From Meandrina meandrites (taxonomy: Eukaryota; Cnidaria; Anthozoa; Scleractinia; Meandrinidae), in assembly GCA_963693305.1 (NCBI GenBank), contig OY855907.1:34887801-34951800 (forward strand): a DNA stretch of 64,000 nucleotides, written 5' to 3'. A program made the translations under genes and the position numbers. How positions within the stretch are numbered: the stretch's first letter is position 1; every line of letters starts with the position of its first letter. This document shows positions 1 to 10,442 of the stretch, piece by piece. The notes under the pieces were generated by a model that did not search any database, had not been told where the DNA came from, and saw only the letters and a list, made by a program, of their open reading frames with translations.

Positions 1-2669
1 TTAATGATCCGTTTGGGACGAACTTGGGCAAACAGTAGCAATTCGTTCGTGCATAATGAAATAAAAATCTTTATTCAGTTGATTTTCTCAGTTCAGGATG
101 CTATGGGAAGACGCTAAACTTTTTAAGAACGACTGATTATAATTAGACTAATATGTCTTGAAGAATAGCTGCTTTTAACTGTTTTTATCGACAGGCGATT
201 AAATAGAGGTCTCATTCACCTTTTTACGTAACATTCCATGTCGGATTGGTAGATCTTTTGACAACCGACTTGCGGGATTTGAAATAACTTTTAAAATCTA
301 CATGCCACTCAGAGATTTCATGCAGAGAGTTCTTGATATGCGAGATCGCGTGCAATGTCAGCGACGTCAAAAAAAAAAGGTCTATTGTATTGGATGAAAT
401 TCCCCTTAACCTCTTGAAACCAAAGCCTTTTGTTGTTTGGGAACTGCGCCAAGGCGTACCGACGATGTAAAAACATAGGCACGCTAAGCGTGCAGGAGTT
501 ATTTTTTCAATTGATTGGGTTGCTCGGGGTAGGACTGGGTGTTAGTTCTGTTGGGATGGTTGAGCTACACATGTATTTGTGCATGGTGCATCACTAGCTA
601 CATAGCCCCTTGCTACGACTAAGAGGCATTTTTTGGAAAAAAAAAAATGTTGCAGACAAAATAATTTTTACGTGCAATTTGTTACGTCAAAACTGTTTCG
701 TTCAATAGTAAATTTTTATCATTTAGAAAAACAAGAACTAATTTAATTGTCAAAGTGTCACGAAATGGCTTATTCTGTTAGCGCTTATTTTGTTGCTAGC
801 TTTTTTACAACCGTAACGCGATACTTTTGTTTGCTACAGACAAACACTGTAAAACGATACCTTTGTTTTTTTCAAAAACGCATGTAACATGACACTTTTG
901 TTTATCTCACTTTTGTAACATGACACTTTTGTTTTTCTTGAAAACACCTTGTCTCCATTGAGTAATCGAAAAGTAATAAACGAAGTAATAAACGAATCAA
1001 ATCAAAAACTATATTTTTAGGAAAGCTTTTAAAGTGTAGTACACCTGGAGTATTTGTTTCCTGTCGTAAAGGTAAATTTCCATTCAACAAACAGGAACAA
1101 GAACTAATTAATTTTAGTTATCAAACTGTCACGGAATGACATGCTCTTATTCTAGCCGCTATCGATCGTAGTTAATTTTAAAAGCAAAACCATTTTAAAG
1201 TCAATACCCATACCGGTTAATTAAATGTCTAAACGTGGTGTGTTTAAGGTATAAACATAAACGCTACTTGCGCGAGAGTCAGCTAATCGCCGGAGCAAGA
1301 CGCTAAAGAGACTAATTAAATTAATTGCGGTTTTCAGTTGGCGACACGGAGTCTCAAGCAGTATGAAATCTAAGAAGTTTCCTTGTCACGAACTCTAAAA
1401 ACACGAGGCCACAACACACTCTGAAGAAGATTCCTAGCCATTTTTATGACACAGTATTAACATCACAATGAGAACATTATTCTTCAAATCTGCTTTGTGC
1501 AAATACTACGGTCAGCGAAACTAGCCCGTCCTAAAGGAACGCTTGAATAACAATTTAGTGTTGGGTCTTTTGCTGGCGGCGTGTGCGTTGTAAGCAAGCG
1601 AGTGTTTCAAATCCGGGGTTAATTCACAACTCACTGATTCTGCCTCCTACAAATCGAAAATCTTCGAATGAAATGGCTCGCTTACAACTGTGTCAGATTG
1701 CTTTCCCTTTATAAACTGCAATTTCATTGGTTCGAATAGTACCTCAAACCTGATTGGTGTGAGATACAAACATACTCCACTGCCTGACTGACTGACTGAC
1801 TACACGGTCCATCGCGCCGACTAAGAGTTATTTTTTTGAAAAAATAACTCAATTAGCGACGTTATAGGGGGAGGGGGGGGGGGGGGGGGTGGGGTATCTA
1901 ACGGATAGGGCTAAAAGCAAAATATTTAAGGCAGGAAGTATTTTCATATCGCCAAAACGATCGCCGAATGGAAAAATTTACTATTAAATAATAATAATAA
2001 AAAAAGATTCCGGTCCGCAGCAGAACCGACCAAGCGATCCGCCTGGATAAGAAAAACATATCTTGGACACTGAAAGGATAACACGTAATAAAAGGGAAGT
2101 CACACATAATAAAAGGGAAATTCGTTGATCGCGCTGAAGCTCGCTGTTTTCCCATTCGTTTCTACAACCTTTCGAGCAGAAGAGAGACTGCTAGGAATTT
2201 AATCCACAGCAGAGCTTTCTTGAAATTGACAAACAGATACGGTCTTACTTTTCACTCTTTCAAAGAAGAGCTGTGAGAAGAGTCACGTCAGTGTCACGCG
2301 AACAGTGTCACGCCTACGCCGGGATCGAAAATATCCATCTTACGCATACAGTGCTTACGCTAAAATGCAAATCGTGACAATAGTTTTCAATTTTTATTTC
2401 ACACGTGTAGCTACACATAACTGAACTGTGTGAAAGAAGGAGATAACTGAAAGATTTACATGTAATTCAGTTCAATCGGATCAGCGGGATAAAAGATGGA
2501 TAAGTTTTACTCACTGCTTAATTTGCACCCGTACCCGTTCAATTATACTGGCCCACAGAATAAATGACATTAGACAAGTTACATCGAGGTGGGTCAGTTT
2601 TATTTTTCATTTTACTAATTGCAACATGTTGTCTTTTTTACTCATTCCGATATTTTTTCTTTATCCAAG
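1..2669. other. Non-coding stretch upstream of / within first intron of MS4A-like gene
   Basis: No convincing exon was found here. The missing N-terminal exons of the MS4A-like gene (first membrane segment and start codon) must lie here unrecognised or to the left of the window. Visible small structures are a palindrome (GCACGCTAAGCGTGC near 480), a GAGTTATTTTTTTGAAAAAATAACTC hairpin near 1826-1852, a short CTGA tetranucleotide run near 1784, and a poly-G run near 1869-1890. Short open frames are not supported by family resemblance or splice logic. Confidence 0.5.
734..1160. repeat. Degenerate direct repeat pair
   Basis: A block of about 55 bases beginning AACAAGAACTAATT and running through a TGTCACG-AATG motif occurs near 730-785 and again near 1095-1155, in the same orientation. 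Between them are several copies of a GATACTTTTGTTT-like unit (about 820-935). This is a local tandem duplication or the two ends of an old repeat. No coding content was seen. Confidence 0.4.
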
Positions 2670-5249
2670 GTGTTAACTGTTGGTGTCATAGGACTGATTT
2701 TGTCCAAAATGCCTAGACGCTCCCTGTCCTTGGTAAGACATGACATACACCACTCAAAATACGGATCGTATGAAGACTTAGATAAATCTTTGTCTTATTA
2801 AAACCGACTGCCTAATATTACTCAAGAATTGAAATAAATATAGTAGCCTGCCGAACGTATGTCCGACATACAGAACAGCCATGGAACAGCACATTACGCA
2901 ATTCAGCACAACATCGCACAGCACAGCACAGCACAGCACAGCACAGCACAGCACAGCACAGCACAGCACAGCACAGCACAGCACAGCACAGCACAGCACA
3001 GCACAGCACAGCACAGCACAGCACAGCACAGCACAGCACAGCACAGCGCAACACAGCACAGCACAGCACAGCACAGCGCAGCAAGGCACAGCACAGCACA
3101 GCACAGCACAACGCAGCACAGCACAGCACAGTGCAGCACAGCACAGCACAGCGCAGCACAGCACAGCACAGCACAGCGTAGCACAGCACAGCACAGCACA
3201 GCACAGCGCAGCACAGCACAGCACAGCACAGCGCAGCACAGCACAGCACAGCGCAGCACAGCGCAGCACAGCGCAGCACAGCGCAGCACAGCGCAGCACA
3301 GCGCAGCACAGCGCAGCACAGCGCAGCACAGCGCAGCACAGCGCAGCACAGCGCAGCACAGCGCAGCACAGCACAGCACCGCGCAACAACTGAACTGCAC
3401 AGCACTGAGCTGCAAAGCAATGCACAGCACAGTACACTGGCCACAGCGCACAGTACTGCACAGCACCAAGTGGCAGAGCACAGCACTATGTACTCTGCAC
3501 TGCACAGCACAGTAGTGCAGCACAGCACAGAACAGAACAGAACAAAACAGAACAGAACAGAACTGCACACCGCAACACAGCACAACACTTTACACTGTAC
3601 TGCATAGCACAGAAATAGCGCAGGACTGCCCAGCACATGAACAACACAGCACAGCACAGAACTGCACTGCACTGCACAGCACTGCGTAGCACAGCCGGTA
3701 CAACACATATGGCGGCTCTCAGAGCCGTCATATGTGTTGCACAATGTTGTGCAGTTGCACTGCACAAAATTGCACTTCACAGCACATCACGGCACAGCAG
3801 TGCAGGACATATAAGTCTCAAGGGTGTACATACAGCCACATATTATGTGAATGTTTATGATCATCGGCGAATTCTGGACTTCTTACTATTTCTTACTTAT
3901 ACAGACAGGACTACCTCGCCGCTGATCATCGGCGAGTAGATAGCTCTATATGAGGTTGATTTCTACATATTGAAAACTTGGCGTATTTGTTGTCGTTCTG
4001 TATAGTGAAACAGTCACATAATATGTGATTCTCTGATGACCGAATTAAGTCTCAATACTCACTTATTTTCCCTCGTTCTCTTTCTTCTAGATCTTTGTCC
4101 TAAAATCAATGTGCATAGTATGTGCCGCAGCGTCGGCAGCAACAATATACCACTATCATTGGGCTATTGGCATACTTTTGCATGTTAAATACCTGGATCA
4201 AAGAACGATCTCTTCTCTCTTTGTGAACAAGGAAACAAAACTTAAGTTCACCGACCAGGAAAATACTATGTTAGCCATATCTTCCTTGGCTATCGTATTT
4301 TCCGTCATGGAGATTATTCTTGCCTTTGTAAGTGCCAAGAGCTGCCCTGACGACAGCTATGAACCACTTCAAGAAAACCAGGTATGCACAGTTTCTGAAA
4401 AATAACTTTTATTTGGTATATATTTTTTTATAGTTATTTCGAAATTTTAAGCAAAAGCTAGCGAATATTAAAAATGCAAATTGTATGATTACAGTGAACA
4501 AGAAATCGATTAGCCGGGAGGGAAACCTTAAAGGGTTATTTAAGGACGTTCGCGCGAAAATCTTCTAACATTGATTTAAAAAAAAAAAAATCAATGTGCG
4601 CCTCGTGCTTCTCTGTACACTTCTCTTGTGTTCTTAAAAGTTCCCGCCTGCTTATATAACTCAACAATGCACTCGGATGCGTTTTTTATTTCTTTAATAA
4701 TGAACTCGAACTGACCAATCACATCGCACGCAATTCCTCCGCAATATTTTATAAAGGTCGCGGGGTAAAGCGCACGCGAGGGCACGTTTCGAGATTTATA
4801 AAATTTTCTTGTTCCAGCTCACCAAATATATGTTAGAGTTGAAAAAGTGTTCGTTGGCAATTGGTGCAATAGTTTCAAAATGATTTGCAGTGATTAAAAA
4901 TGTTTTAAGGCTATACGTACAAAGTTTAAAAGATGGATCAAAAACCAGACGTTTTCCATCCACATAAGGGTGATGATGACTTTTTAGTCTCTTAAACTTT
5001 GTACATATAGCCAAGTTTCCAAACATTTTACCCTTCCAGCGAGCATTATATTAGATATGCAATGATATGTATGGCTTAATACTGAGATGTTAAAACAATA
5101 TTTTTCGTCGTAATTTTTAGACAGGCGGTGCGTACATCAACCCCCTCAACCAACTTGGAGCCGAAAGTGTCCAACTGCAACCACCACCCTATCTTGCAAC
5201 TCAGCCGATGTTTGCTGTTCCAGTATCTTGCAATAATGCCAACCAGTAA
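2670..5249 (+). CDS. MS4A/CD20-like tetraspan membrane protein (3' part of gene)
   Basis: Three exons can be joined, all in phase 0: 2670-2732 (preceded by TTTATCCAAG, followed by GTAAGA), 4091-4381 (preceded by TTTCTTCTAG, followed by GTATGC), and 5121-5249 (preceded by TAATTTTTAG, ending in TAA). They encode 160 residues. The first gives the end of a membrane helix followed by SKMPRRS, a short basic cytoplasmic turn. The second starts with another helix (IFVLKSMCIVCAAASAA), has an extracellular loop of about 40 residues, then a last helix (AISSLAIVFSVMEIILAFV) followed by KSC. The third is a proline-rich cytoplasmic tail (QPPPYLATQP). Helix pairs with a short basic turn and a late extracellular loop match the MS4A/CD20-like layout. 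The start codon and first helix were not found. Function is unknown; the family sits in the plasma membrane or endosomes. TMEM176-like or another tetraspan family is the alternative. Confidence 0.6.
2914..3395. repeat. (GCACA)n pentanucleotide satellite in intron
   Basis: About 480 bases of almost uninterrupted GCACA units lie in the intron between the first two visible exons of the MS4A-like gene. From about 3240 to 3365 the unit becomes a 10-mer, GCGCAGCACA, repeated many times, which is a higher-order variant. The array has no stop codon in most frames, so long open frames exist on both strands (Ser-Thr-Ala-Gln-His repeats on plus, Leu-Cys-Cys-Ala-Val on minus). These are artefacts of the period. 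Confidence 0.95.
3396..3805. repeat. Degenerate GCACA/CTGCA-rich continuation of the satellite
   Basis: The pentanucleotide pattern decays into GCACAGCACTG, AACAGAACAG and CTGCACTGCA variants. It continues with low complexity until the unique sequence near 3810. It looks like an older, mutated part of the same array. Confidence 0.8.
3701..3739. repeat. 39-bp near-perfect palindrome inside degenerate satellite
   Basis: The arms CAACACATATGGCGGCTCT and AGAGCCGTCATATGTGTTG are reverse complements with one mismatch and a single-base centre. It is the only strong dyad in the satellite region and could extrude as a hairpin. Confidence 0.8.
4909..5013. mobile_element. MITE-like hairpin in last intron of MS4A-like gene
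   Basis: GGCTATACGTACAAAGTTTAA (4909 on) is the inverse of CTTAAACTTTGTACATATAGCC (ending 5013). The loop contains GATGATGACTTTTTA. The element at 52234-52389 has the same plan (ends with GGCTATA and a TACAAGTTT-like arm, GTCATCATCATGACTTTTTA in the middle), so these may be two copies of one small family. Confidence 0.55.
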
Positions 5250-5847
5250 CTTTGTTGCTAGCTATTTCCAGTGACCGAGGAAAGTTGCTGATGTATTACG
5301 CTCTTCATGTTAGACTAGATGCACAAGGTTGCAGCGTAATAAATTAAGATACGAAAGTAGTCTTAAAATCACACATAAAGTCAGAGTGAGTCACATGTAA
5401 ACAAAACGTTTTTAAAACACACGGTTGCCATTTTGAGCAGTCCAAAGTTAAAGTAGATACTTGCTGAACGCGTAACAAAAAAAGGCCAATCAGAGGGCTT
5501 CATTAGAGCACGTAAAGTTTTTTACATTGTGCATTGTGTTTAATGAATTGAGGTTCGTCGGGAGTTTCATCGTTATTAGATACCTTGAGTCATTATGACA
5601 TATAAGTAAATAGTTGCAGGCTTTTGTACAAAAGTAAGGTAGTTTCTTGTTGTTGTTGTTGTTTTTTTTGTGATGTCAGTAAATTATAACGTTAATATAA
5701 CTTCAAATGGCGTCATACCGCTAACAAACGGATGTCACATCAGAAAGGTTTCTGCAGGGATGAGCGAACAGCTAACGTCGCAGGCTTTTCCCCTTCTTTT
5801 CTGTTTTGATATTTGCAGTACTGTGCGAAATTATTCCTGGAAGTGTA

Positions 5848-5853
5848 AATAAA
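5848..5853 (+). promoter_or_regulatory. Probable polyadenylation signal of MS4A-like gene
   Basis: AATAAA is followed by a TTTGCGTTTTGTTGTTTCTGTTT T/GT-rich stretch, the usual downstream element. An earlier AATAAA at 5338-5343 lies closer to the stop codon but lacks as clear a GT-rich tract. The 3' untranslated region is therefore about 90 or 600 bases. Confidence 0.5.
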
Positions 5854-6414
5854 GCACTTTGCGTTTTGTTGTTTCTGTTTGGAAACTCCTTTTATTTTCT
5901 CTTCATGGTCAGAGTTTGTTAGTATACTCTGAAGGACACTAAATGCGAGTAATTGTGTTACACGGTCACGCAATGTACAAGTCACTTATGGCTAAGAGGG
6001 TAATGGTCTGGAGAAGTTATACCTTAACCTTAAAAGCTTTCTTATTATTTTATAAGTCTTTTTATAGAACTGCCGGGTAGGGCTTTCAAGCCGTTCGTTT
6101 AAATAAGGTTTGGCATGTACAATTTAGTCAACTGTAAGATATGATTTTTAGAAGAAACAACTTTTTATGGTTATCACATCCCTTGAAGTCCTTGAAAAGT
6201 GCGATTCGAAAGCCTTCAATTTGACTTCGATTAGGGAAAAAGGTTGGGGAAAATCGCATATTTTGCTGCACACATCTACTTAAATTGCTGACAAAATTAT
6301 AAAAGCAATTTTTTTTTCACGTTGCGCAGTCTATGAGGAAAGCTCCTTTAAAATCTTCTAATAGCACGTTGTACCGATCCTTCCGTCCCTCCTTGATAAA
6401 TACACACAAATTTA

Positions 6415-6560
6415 CCGCGAGAAAGAAACGAGGAATTATATCCTGGAATGTATGACTCTTTATTTCTGGTTTGTGGTTTTATGCACATTTTAGTAGGTAC
6501 CGCTCAACATTGATTTCCTTTCGCCACATCTGACAATGTAGCAATATAACGAACTGATAG
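6415..6560. repeat. Dispersed repeat, copy A (copy B at 9418-9590)
   Basis: A block with GCGAGAAAGAAACG, a CCTGGAATGT-TG-CT core, TTTGTGGTTTTATGCACATT and a downstream CGCCACATC motif recurs in the same orientation 3 kb away near 9418-9590, with scattered differences. Both copies lie next to G- or C-rich runs (6582-6604; 9385-9408). Nothing coding is recognisable; it looks like an old interspersed element. Confidence 0.55.
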
Positions 6561-7039
6561 GACTTCGTTCTTCGTTGCACCCGGGGGGGGGGGGGGGGGG
6601 GGGGTAATCCCCTATATCAGGTATATAGGTATGTGCCGCCCCTAAGCCCCGAAGGGTATGGTTTTTGAGCCGTTTTGGTCTGAAAACGGGTATAGATTTG
6701 AAACATTTTGGTCTGAAATTGGGTATGTTTATCGGGGGAACGTTCACGAAAGATTATAAACTTACTTTTCTTCCCACCAACCGGGGCGAGTAACTGGTGA
6801 GAGAGAATTAAAGAGAAATAGATAAAATATATCACTCCAGCTAAATTTTACCTATTCATCTTGGTTACGTTGACTTCCGTTCAGCACTGATGCATATGCT
6901 ATGCAAGGTCAGGTCTGAAAACGGGTATGGGCGTTTCACACAATTAAGACTTTTAAGCTCGCTTTACATATCGTGCCATTAGATTCTGAAAATGAAGTAG
7001 CGAATTCTACAACGGCGAGACCTAGCGGAATGGCAAAAA

Positions 7040-7240
7040 TGTTCGAGAAAATACACTATGAAACATGCTCGGCTAATTAGTGGCGCAAAGAATTTAAACA
7101 AATTACTCCATCACTCAAGAATTTGCGGTGGCTCCCCGTGAAAAAAAAAAAAATCTTCATCTCGGGGATGCTATTTATTGCATTCATCAAGTGCATGACG
7201 CGCTGCGCCCCGACTTACCTGACGTCACAGTTAGTCATAA
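7040..7240 (+). pseudogene. Non-LTR retrotransposon reverse transcriptase C-terminal remnant
   Basis: One plus frame from about 7122 reads LKNLRWLPVKKKK and then a stretch with FIKCMTRCAPTYLTS. This is the typical end of LINE reverse transcriptases (a WLPV-K-R motif followed by F-K-C-...-APPYL). The upstream part (ARLISGAKNLNKLL) is in another frame, and an A13 run sits at the WLPV-K site, so the copy is frameshifted and dead. It is probably CR1/L2-like, but the clade cannot be fixed from 60 residues. A LINE-like 3' tail lies at 9700-9912, beyond an inserted 1.3-kb element. Confidence 0.6.
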
Positions 7241-7385
7241 GAGGGCAGATATCTGATGTAAAACCGCTGCTGGTTAGAAAACATTTTATAATAGGATAAT
7301 ATTAGACAAAGATTTATTACGGCGTAAAGGCCCAGTAAACTTTACGAGAAACGTAAAAACACAGATGCTTAAGCGAGAATAGCCA

Positions 7386-8708
7386 TGTCCAATACTGGCC
7401 ATGAAATCCCGGGTTTCTACAATTCATTCTCCTTCCACACTTCTTAATGCATAGAAGGGATTATCATGACCAGTCTTTGTACCTTTGTCATTCTTTACTT
7501 AGTTCTACACTTCTCAAGTATGGAAGTGTAGAATACTCTGACAAACTAGGGATTATCGTGACCTTTTCCCCAGTCATTTTACCCCTGTCATTCTTTACTT
7601 AGTTCTACACTCCTCAAGTATGGAAGTGTAGAATACTTTGACAAACTAGGGATTATCATGACCTTTTCCCCAGTCATTTTACCCCTGTCATTCTTTACTT
7701 AGTTCTACACTTCTCAAGTATGGAAGTGTAGAATACTCTGACAAACTAGGGATTATCGGGACCTTTTCCCAAGTCATTCTACCCCTGTCATTCTTTACTT
7801 AGTTCTACACTTCTCAAGTATGGAAGTGTAGAATACTCTGACAAACTAGGGATTATCGGGACCTTTTCCCAAGTCATTCTACCCCTGTCATTCTTTACTT
7901 AGTTCTACACTTCTCAAATATGGAAGTGTAGAATACTCTGACAAACTAGGGATTATCGGGATCTTTTCCCAAGTCATTCTACCCCTGTCATTCTTTACTT
8001 AGTTCTAAACTTCTCAAGTATGGAAGTGTAGAATACTCTGACAAACTAGGGATTATCGTGACCTTTTCCCCAGCCATTTTACCCCTACCATTCATTACTC
8101 AGTTAGTTCTACACTTCTCAAGTATGGAAGTGTAAAATACTCTGACAAACTAGGGATTATCGTGACCTTTTCCCTAGTCATTCTACCCTTGTCATTCTGT
8201 ACTTAGTTCTACACTTCTTAAGTGTGAAAGTGTAGAATACTTTGACAAACTAGGGATTATCGTGACCTTTTCCCCAGTCATTTTACCCCTGTCATTCTTT
8301 ACTTAGTTCCACACTTCTCAAATGGAAGTGTAGAATACTCTGACAAACTAGGGATTATAATGCCTTAATGACAGGGGTAGAATGACTGGGGAAAAAGTCA
8401 TGATAATCCCTAGTTTGTCATTGTATTCTACACTTCCATACTTGAGAAGTGTAGAACTAAGTAAAGAATGACAGGGGTAGAATGACTAGGGAAAAGGTCA
8501 TTATAATCCCTAGTTCTGAAGAGAGTATATACTTCTATACATTAAAACGTGTGGAGCTAAGTAAAGAATGAAAATAGTAGAATAGTAGGCGGTAAGGTCG
8601 TTATATTCCTTAGTTTGTCATAGCTTTCCATGAGAGGTGATTCTATACATTAAGAAGTGTGGAGAATGAAGTGTAGAAACCCGGGATTTCATGGCCAGTG
8701 CTGGACAT
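7386..8708. mobile_element. 1.3-kb non-autonomous DNA transposon with ~65-bp terminal inverted repeats
   Basis: The left end ATGTCCAATACTGGCCATGA, continuing through ATCCCGGGTTTCTACA and CTTCTTAATGCATAGAA, is mirrored at the right end by TTCTATACATTAAGAAG, GTAGAAACCCGGGATTTCAT and GGCCAGTGCTGGACAT, with few differences. Between them lie nine direct 100-bp units (7501-8404) and one or more units in reverse orientation (about 8365-8515). There is no transposase frame. No target duplication longer than 2 bp was found. Confidence 0.85.
7501..8404. repeat. Nine-fold 100-bp tandem repeat with internal hairpins
   Basis: Units start at 7501, 7601, 7701, 7801, 7901, 8001, 8105, 8205 and 8305 (AGTTCTACACTTCTCAAGTA). 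Each holds an internal dyad, TCTACACTTC/GAAGTGTAGA, around a short loop, followed by ACAAACTAGGGATTATC, CCTTTTCCC and ACCCCTGTCATTC. The units at 7601-8001 are exactly in register and differ at only a few bases, so expansion is recent. The array then flips: the same unit is read in reverse from about 8365. Confidence 0.95.
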
Positions 8709-8814
8709 ATGTTTATCGCATTTTTATTGTATGTATATTGTTCTGTTCATTATAAAAATTTTACTCTAAAAGGAAATCTAAATTTAGCAGCGATTTTCGT
8801 CAATCATTGTACGG

Positions 8815-9228
8815 ATGTGTACACAAATTATTGATCGACTTATTGACACGGGGGTGGTCTACAAGATAAAATGTTGCTTTTTGCCTTTTTCTCAGCACAT
8901 TGACGGAAACCTTAAAGTAATAAGCGGTTTAAATAATGGACAGAACAAACATGGTTACGAATGCCAAAGATTTAGACGTGTTACGAACGACAAACATGTA
9001 AACATATGGCAATTTTTTTTCATAACTCCGTATATAATAAGCCTTATCATCAAGTTTTTTCCGATCCTTCCATCCGCGCACTCGGCGATAGCAGAGATAC
9101 CGAGATTAAAAAATAGACCCTCCCGGAGGGATTTCCATATAAAAGGGGCGGGGATGTTCGTCGTCTCGCTTAGTGATGTAAGTTTTGGATTTTGGTCTCA
9201 CTCTGGGGACTCCAGGCTGAAAAAATAG
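8815..9228 (+). other. 137-codon open frame, probably non-coding repeat
   Basis: This frame has no recognisable domain and no splice context, and its last third reads like repeat DNA with charged low-complexity sequence (PSRRDFHIKG). It lies between two transposon remnants. I do not consider it a gene and list it only because of its length. Confidence 0.15.
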
Positions 9229-9699
9229 TATTTTTAGCCCTCAAGGTCTCGTTTCGGGTTGCACTCGATGAAATATAGAAATGCATGTTTTAGAATGGTA
9301 TTTAAAGGCCACACCGAGATTATCCTCCTTTAGGTGTTTAATCCAACATTTCCGACGAGCATCCCCGTCCCTTTCATATGGGAGTCCCCTCCCCCCCTCC
9401 CCCACCGGATAGACCCAAGAATGACTGCGAGAAAGAAAAGCAGGATTTTGTCTTGGAATGTGTGGCTGTTTATCTATCGTTTGTGGTTCAATGCACATTA
9501 ATTTTTAGTTGAAATTTACAGATATCGAAGATATCTTTACGCTCTTAATGTTGTTGCGCCACATCCGACTTTTAACAGTACAACGTAACAGTAAATAAAA
9601 GAACAACCGCGAGCGGTGAAGCTTGCATATTTTTAACTTTTCGCTCTTACTGTAAGTCTATGGTTTAGTTCGAAAGTACCTCTATCATCTTAGACTTTA

Positions 9700-9912
9700 T
9701 GTTAGAGAGTAGTTTTTATTTTTAATTTTTAAAATAATTATATTTCATTTGTATTTTTTAAGCGCTTTTTACCCGTTTTTTATAATTGTAAATATTAATC
9801 TTTATATATAGAAATTTAATGTCGTCTTATTTTACGCAGGGCCCCTTTTAATACCAGCCAAGTGCTGATTGGGCCACCCTGCCTGAATAAAGTTGACCTT
9901 ACCTTACCTTAC
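9700..9912 (+). mobile_element. LINE-like 3' tail with short repeat end
   Basis: An AT-rich stretch ends with CAGGGCCCC, GTGCTGATTGGGCCACCCTG, CCTGAATAAAGTTGACC and then (TTACC)n. An AATAAAG followed by a short tandem repeat is how CR1/L2-like retrotransposons end. Together with the reverse transcriptase fragment at 7040-7240 it may be the far end of one old, interrupted copy. Confidence 0.5.
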
Positions 9913-10442
9913 AAATGGTTCGAATCTCTACTGCATTAATTTCTTAATACTGACCGTAAATTCATTTTCCCGCTTTGACAAATTAAAGCCCGATTTTAAA
10001 ATGAAAGTACTCTAGCAAACTGCTACTGGAATTGTCCGTCACAATTTTCTGAAATCAAAGGAATTTTCAATAGCAAGACCTGAAGTGAACGACTCGAGCC
10101 AGGGTGGCGAGCTCGGGCTTTTAGACTGATCTAGACTAGTCGCCGTCTCCCAAGGTCCTGGATTGTCTATCCGCGCAGGGAAGTACTACACGTTTCGTGT
10201 TTTGCTTAGCACGTACATGTACCTGACCCCTAGCCTCCCCCCACCCCTCCCCCACGGATCTAAAGGCATCGCGTGTTTCACGGTCCGGGCGTAACATATT
10301 CTGCCTATATCGTTTCCGGTTTCCGCGTAACTGATCTCTTTTTAGGGTAATAATTTTAATATTTTTACTAAAGTAGTCGCACCCACCCAAACACAAGGAA
10401 GATAACGGCATGTTCGAGGCTTATACATGAAAATACAGTAAG

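Noticed and set aside
2778..3780. Long open frames of 170-320 codons on both strands in the GCACA array
   Set aside because: They are produced by a stop-free 5-base period read in different frames; composition is pure repeat and both strands are open at once.
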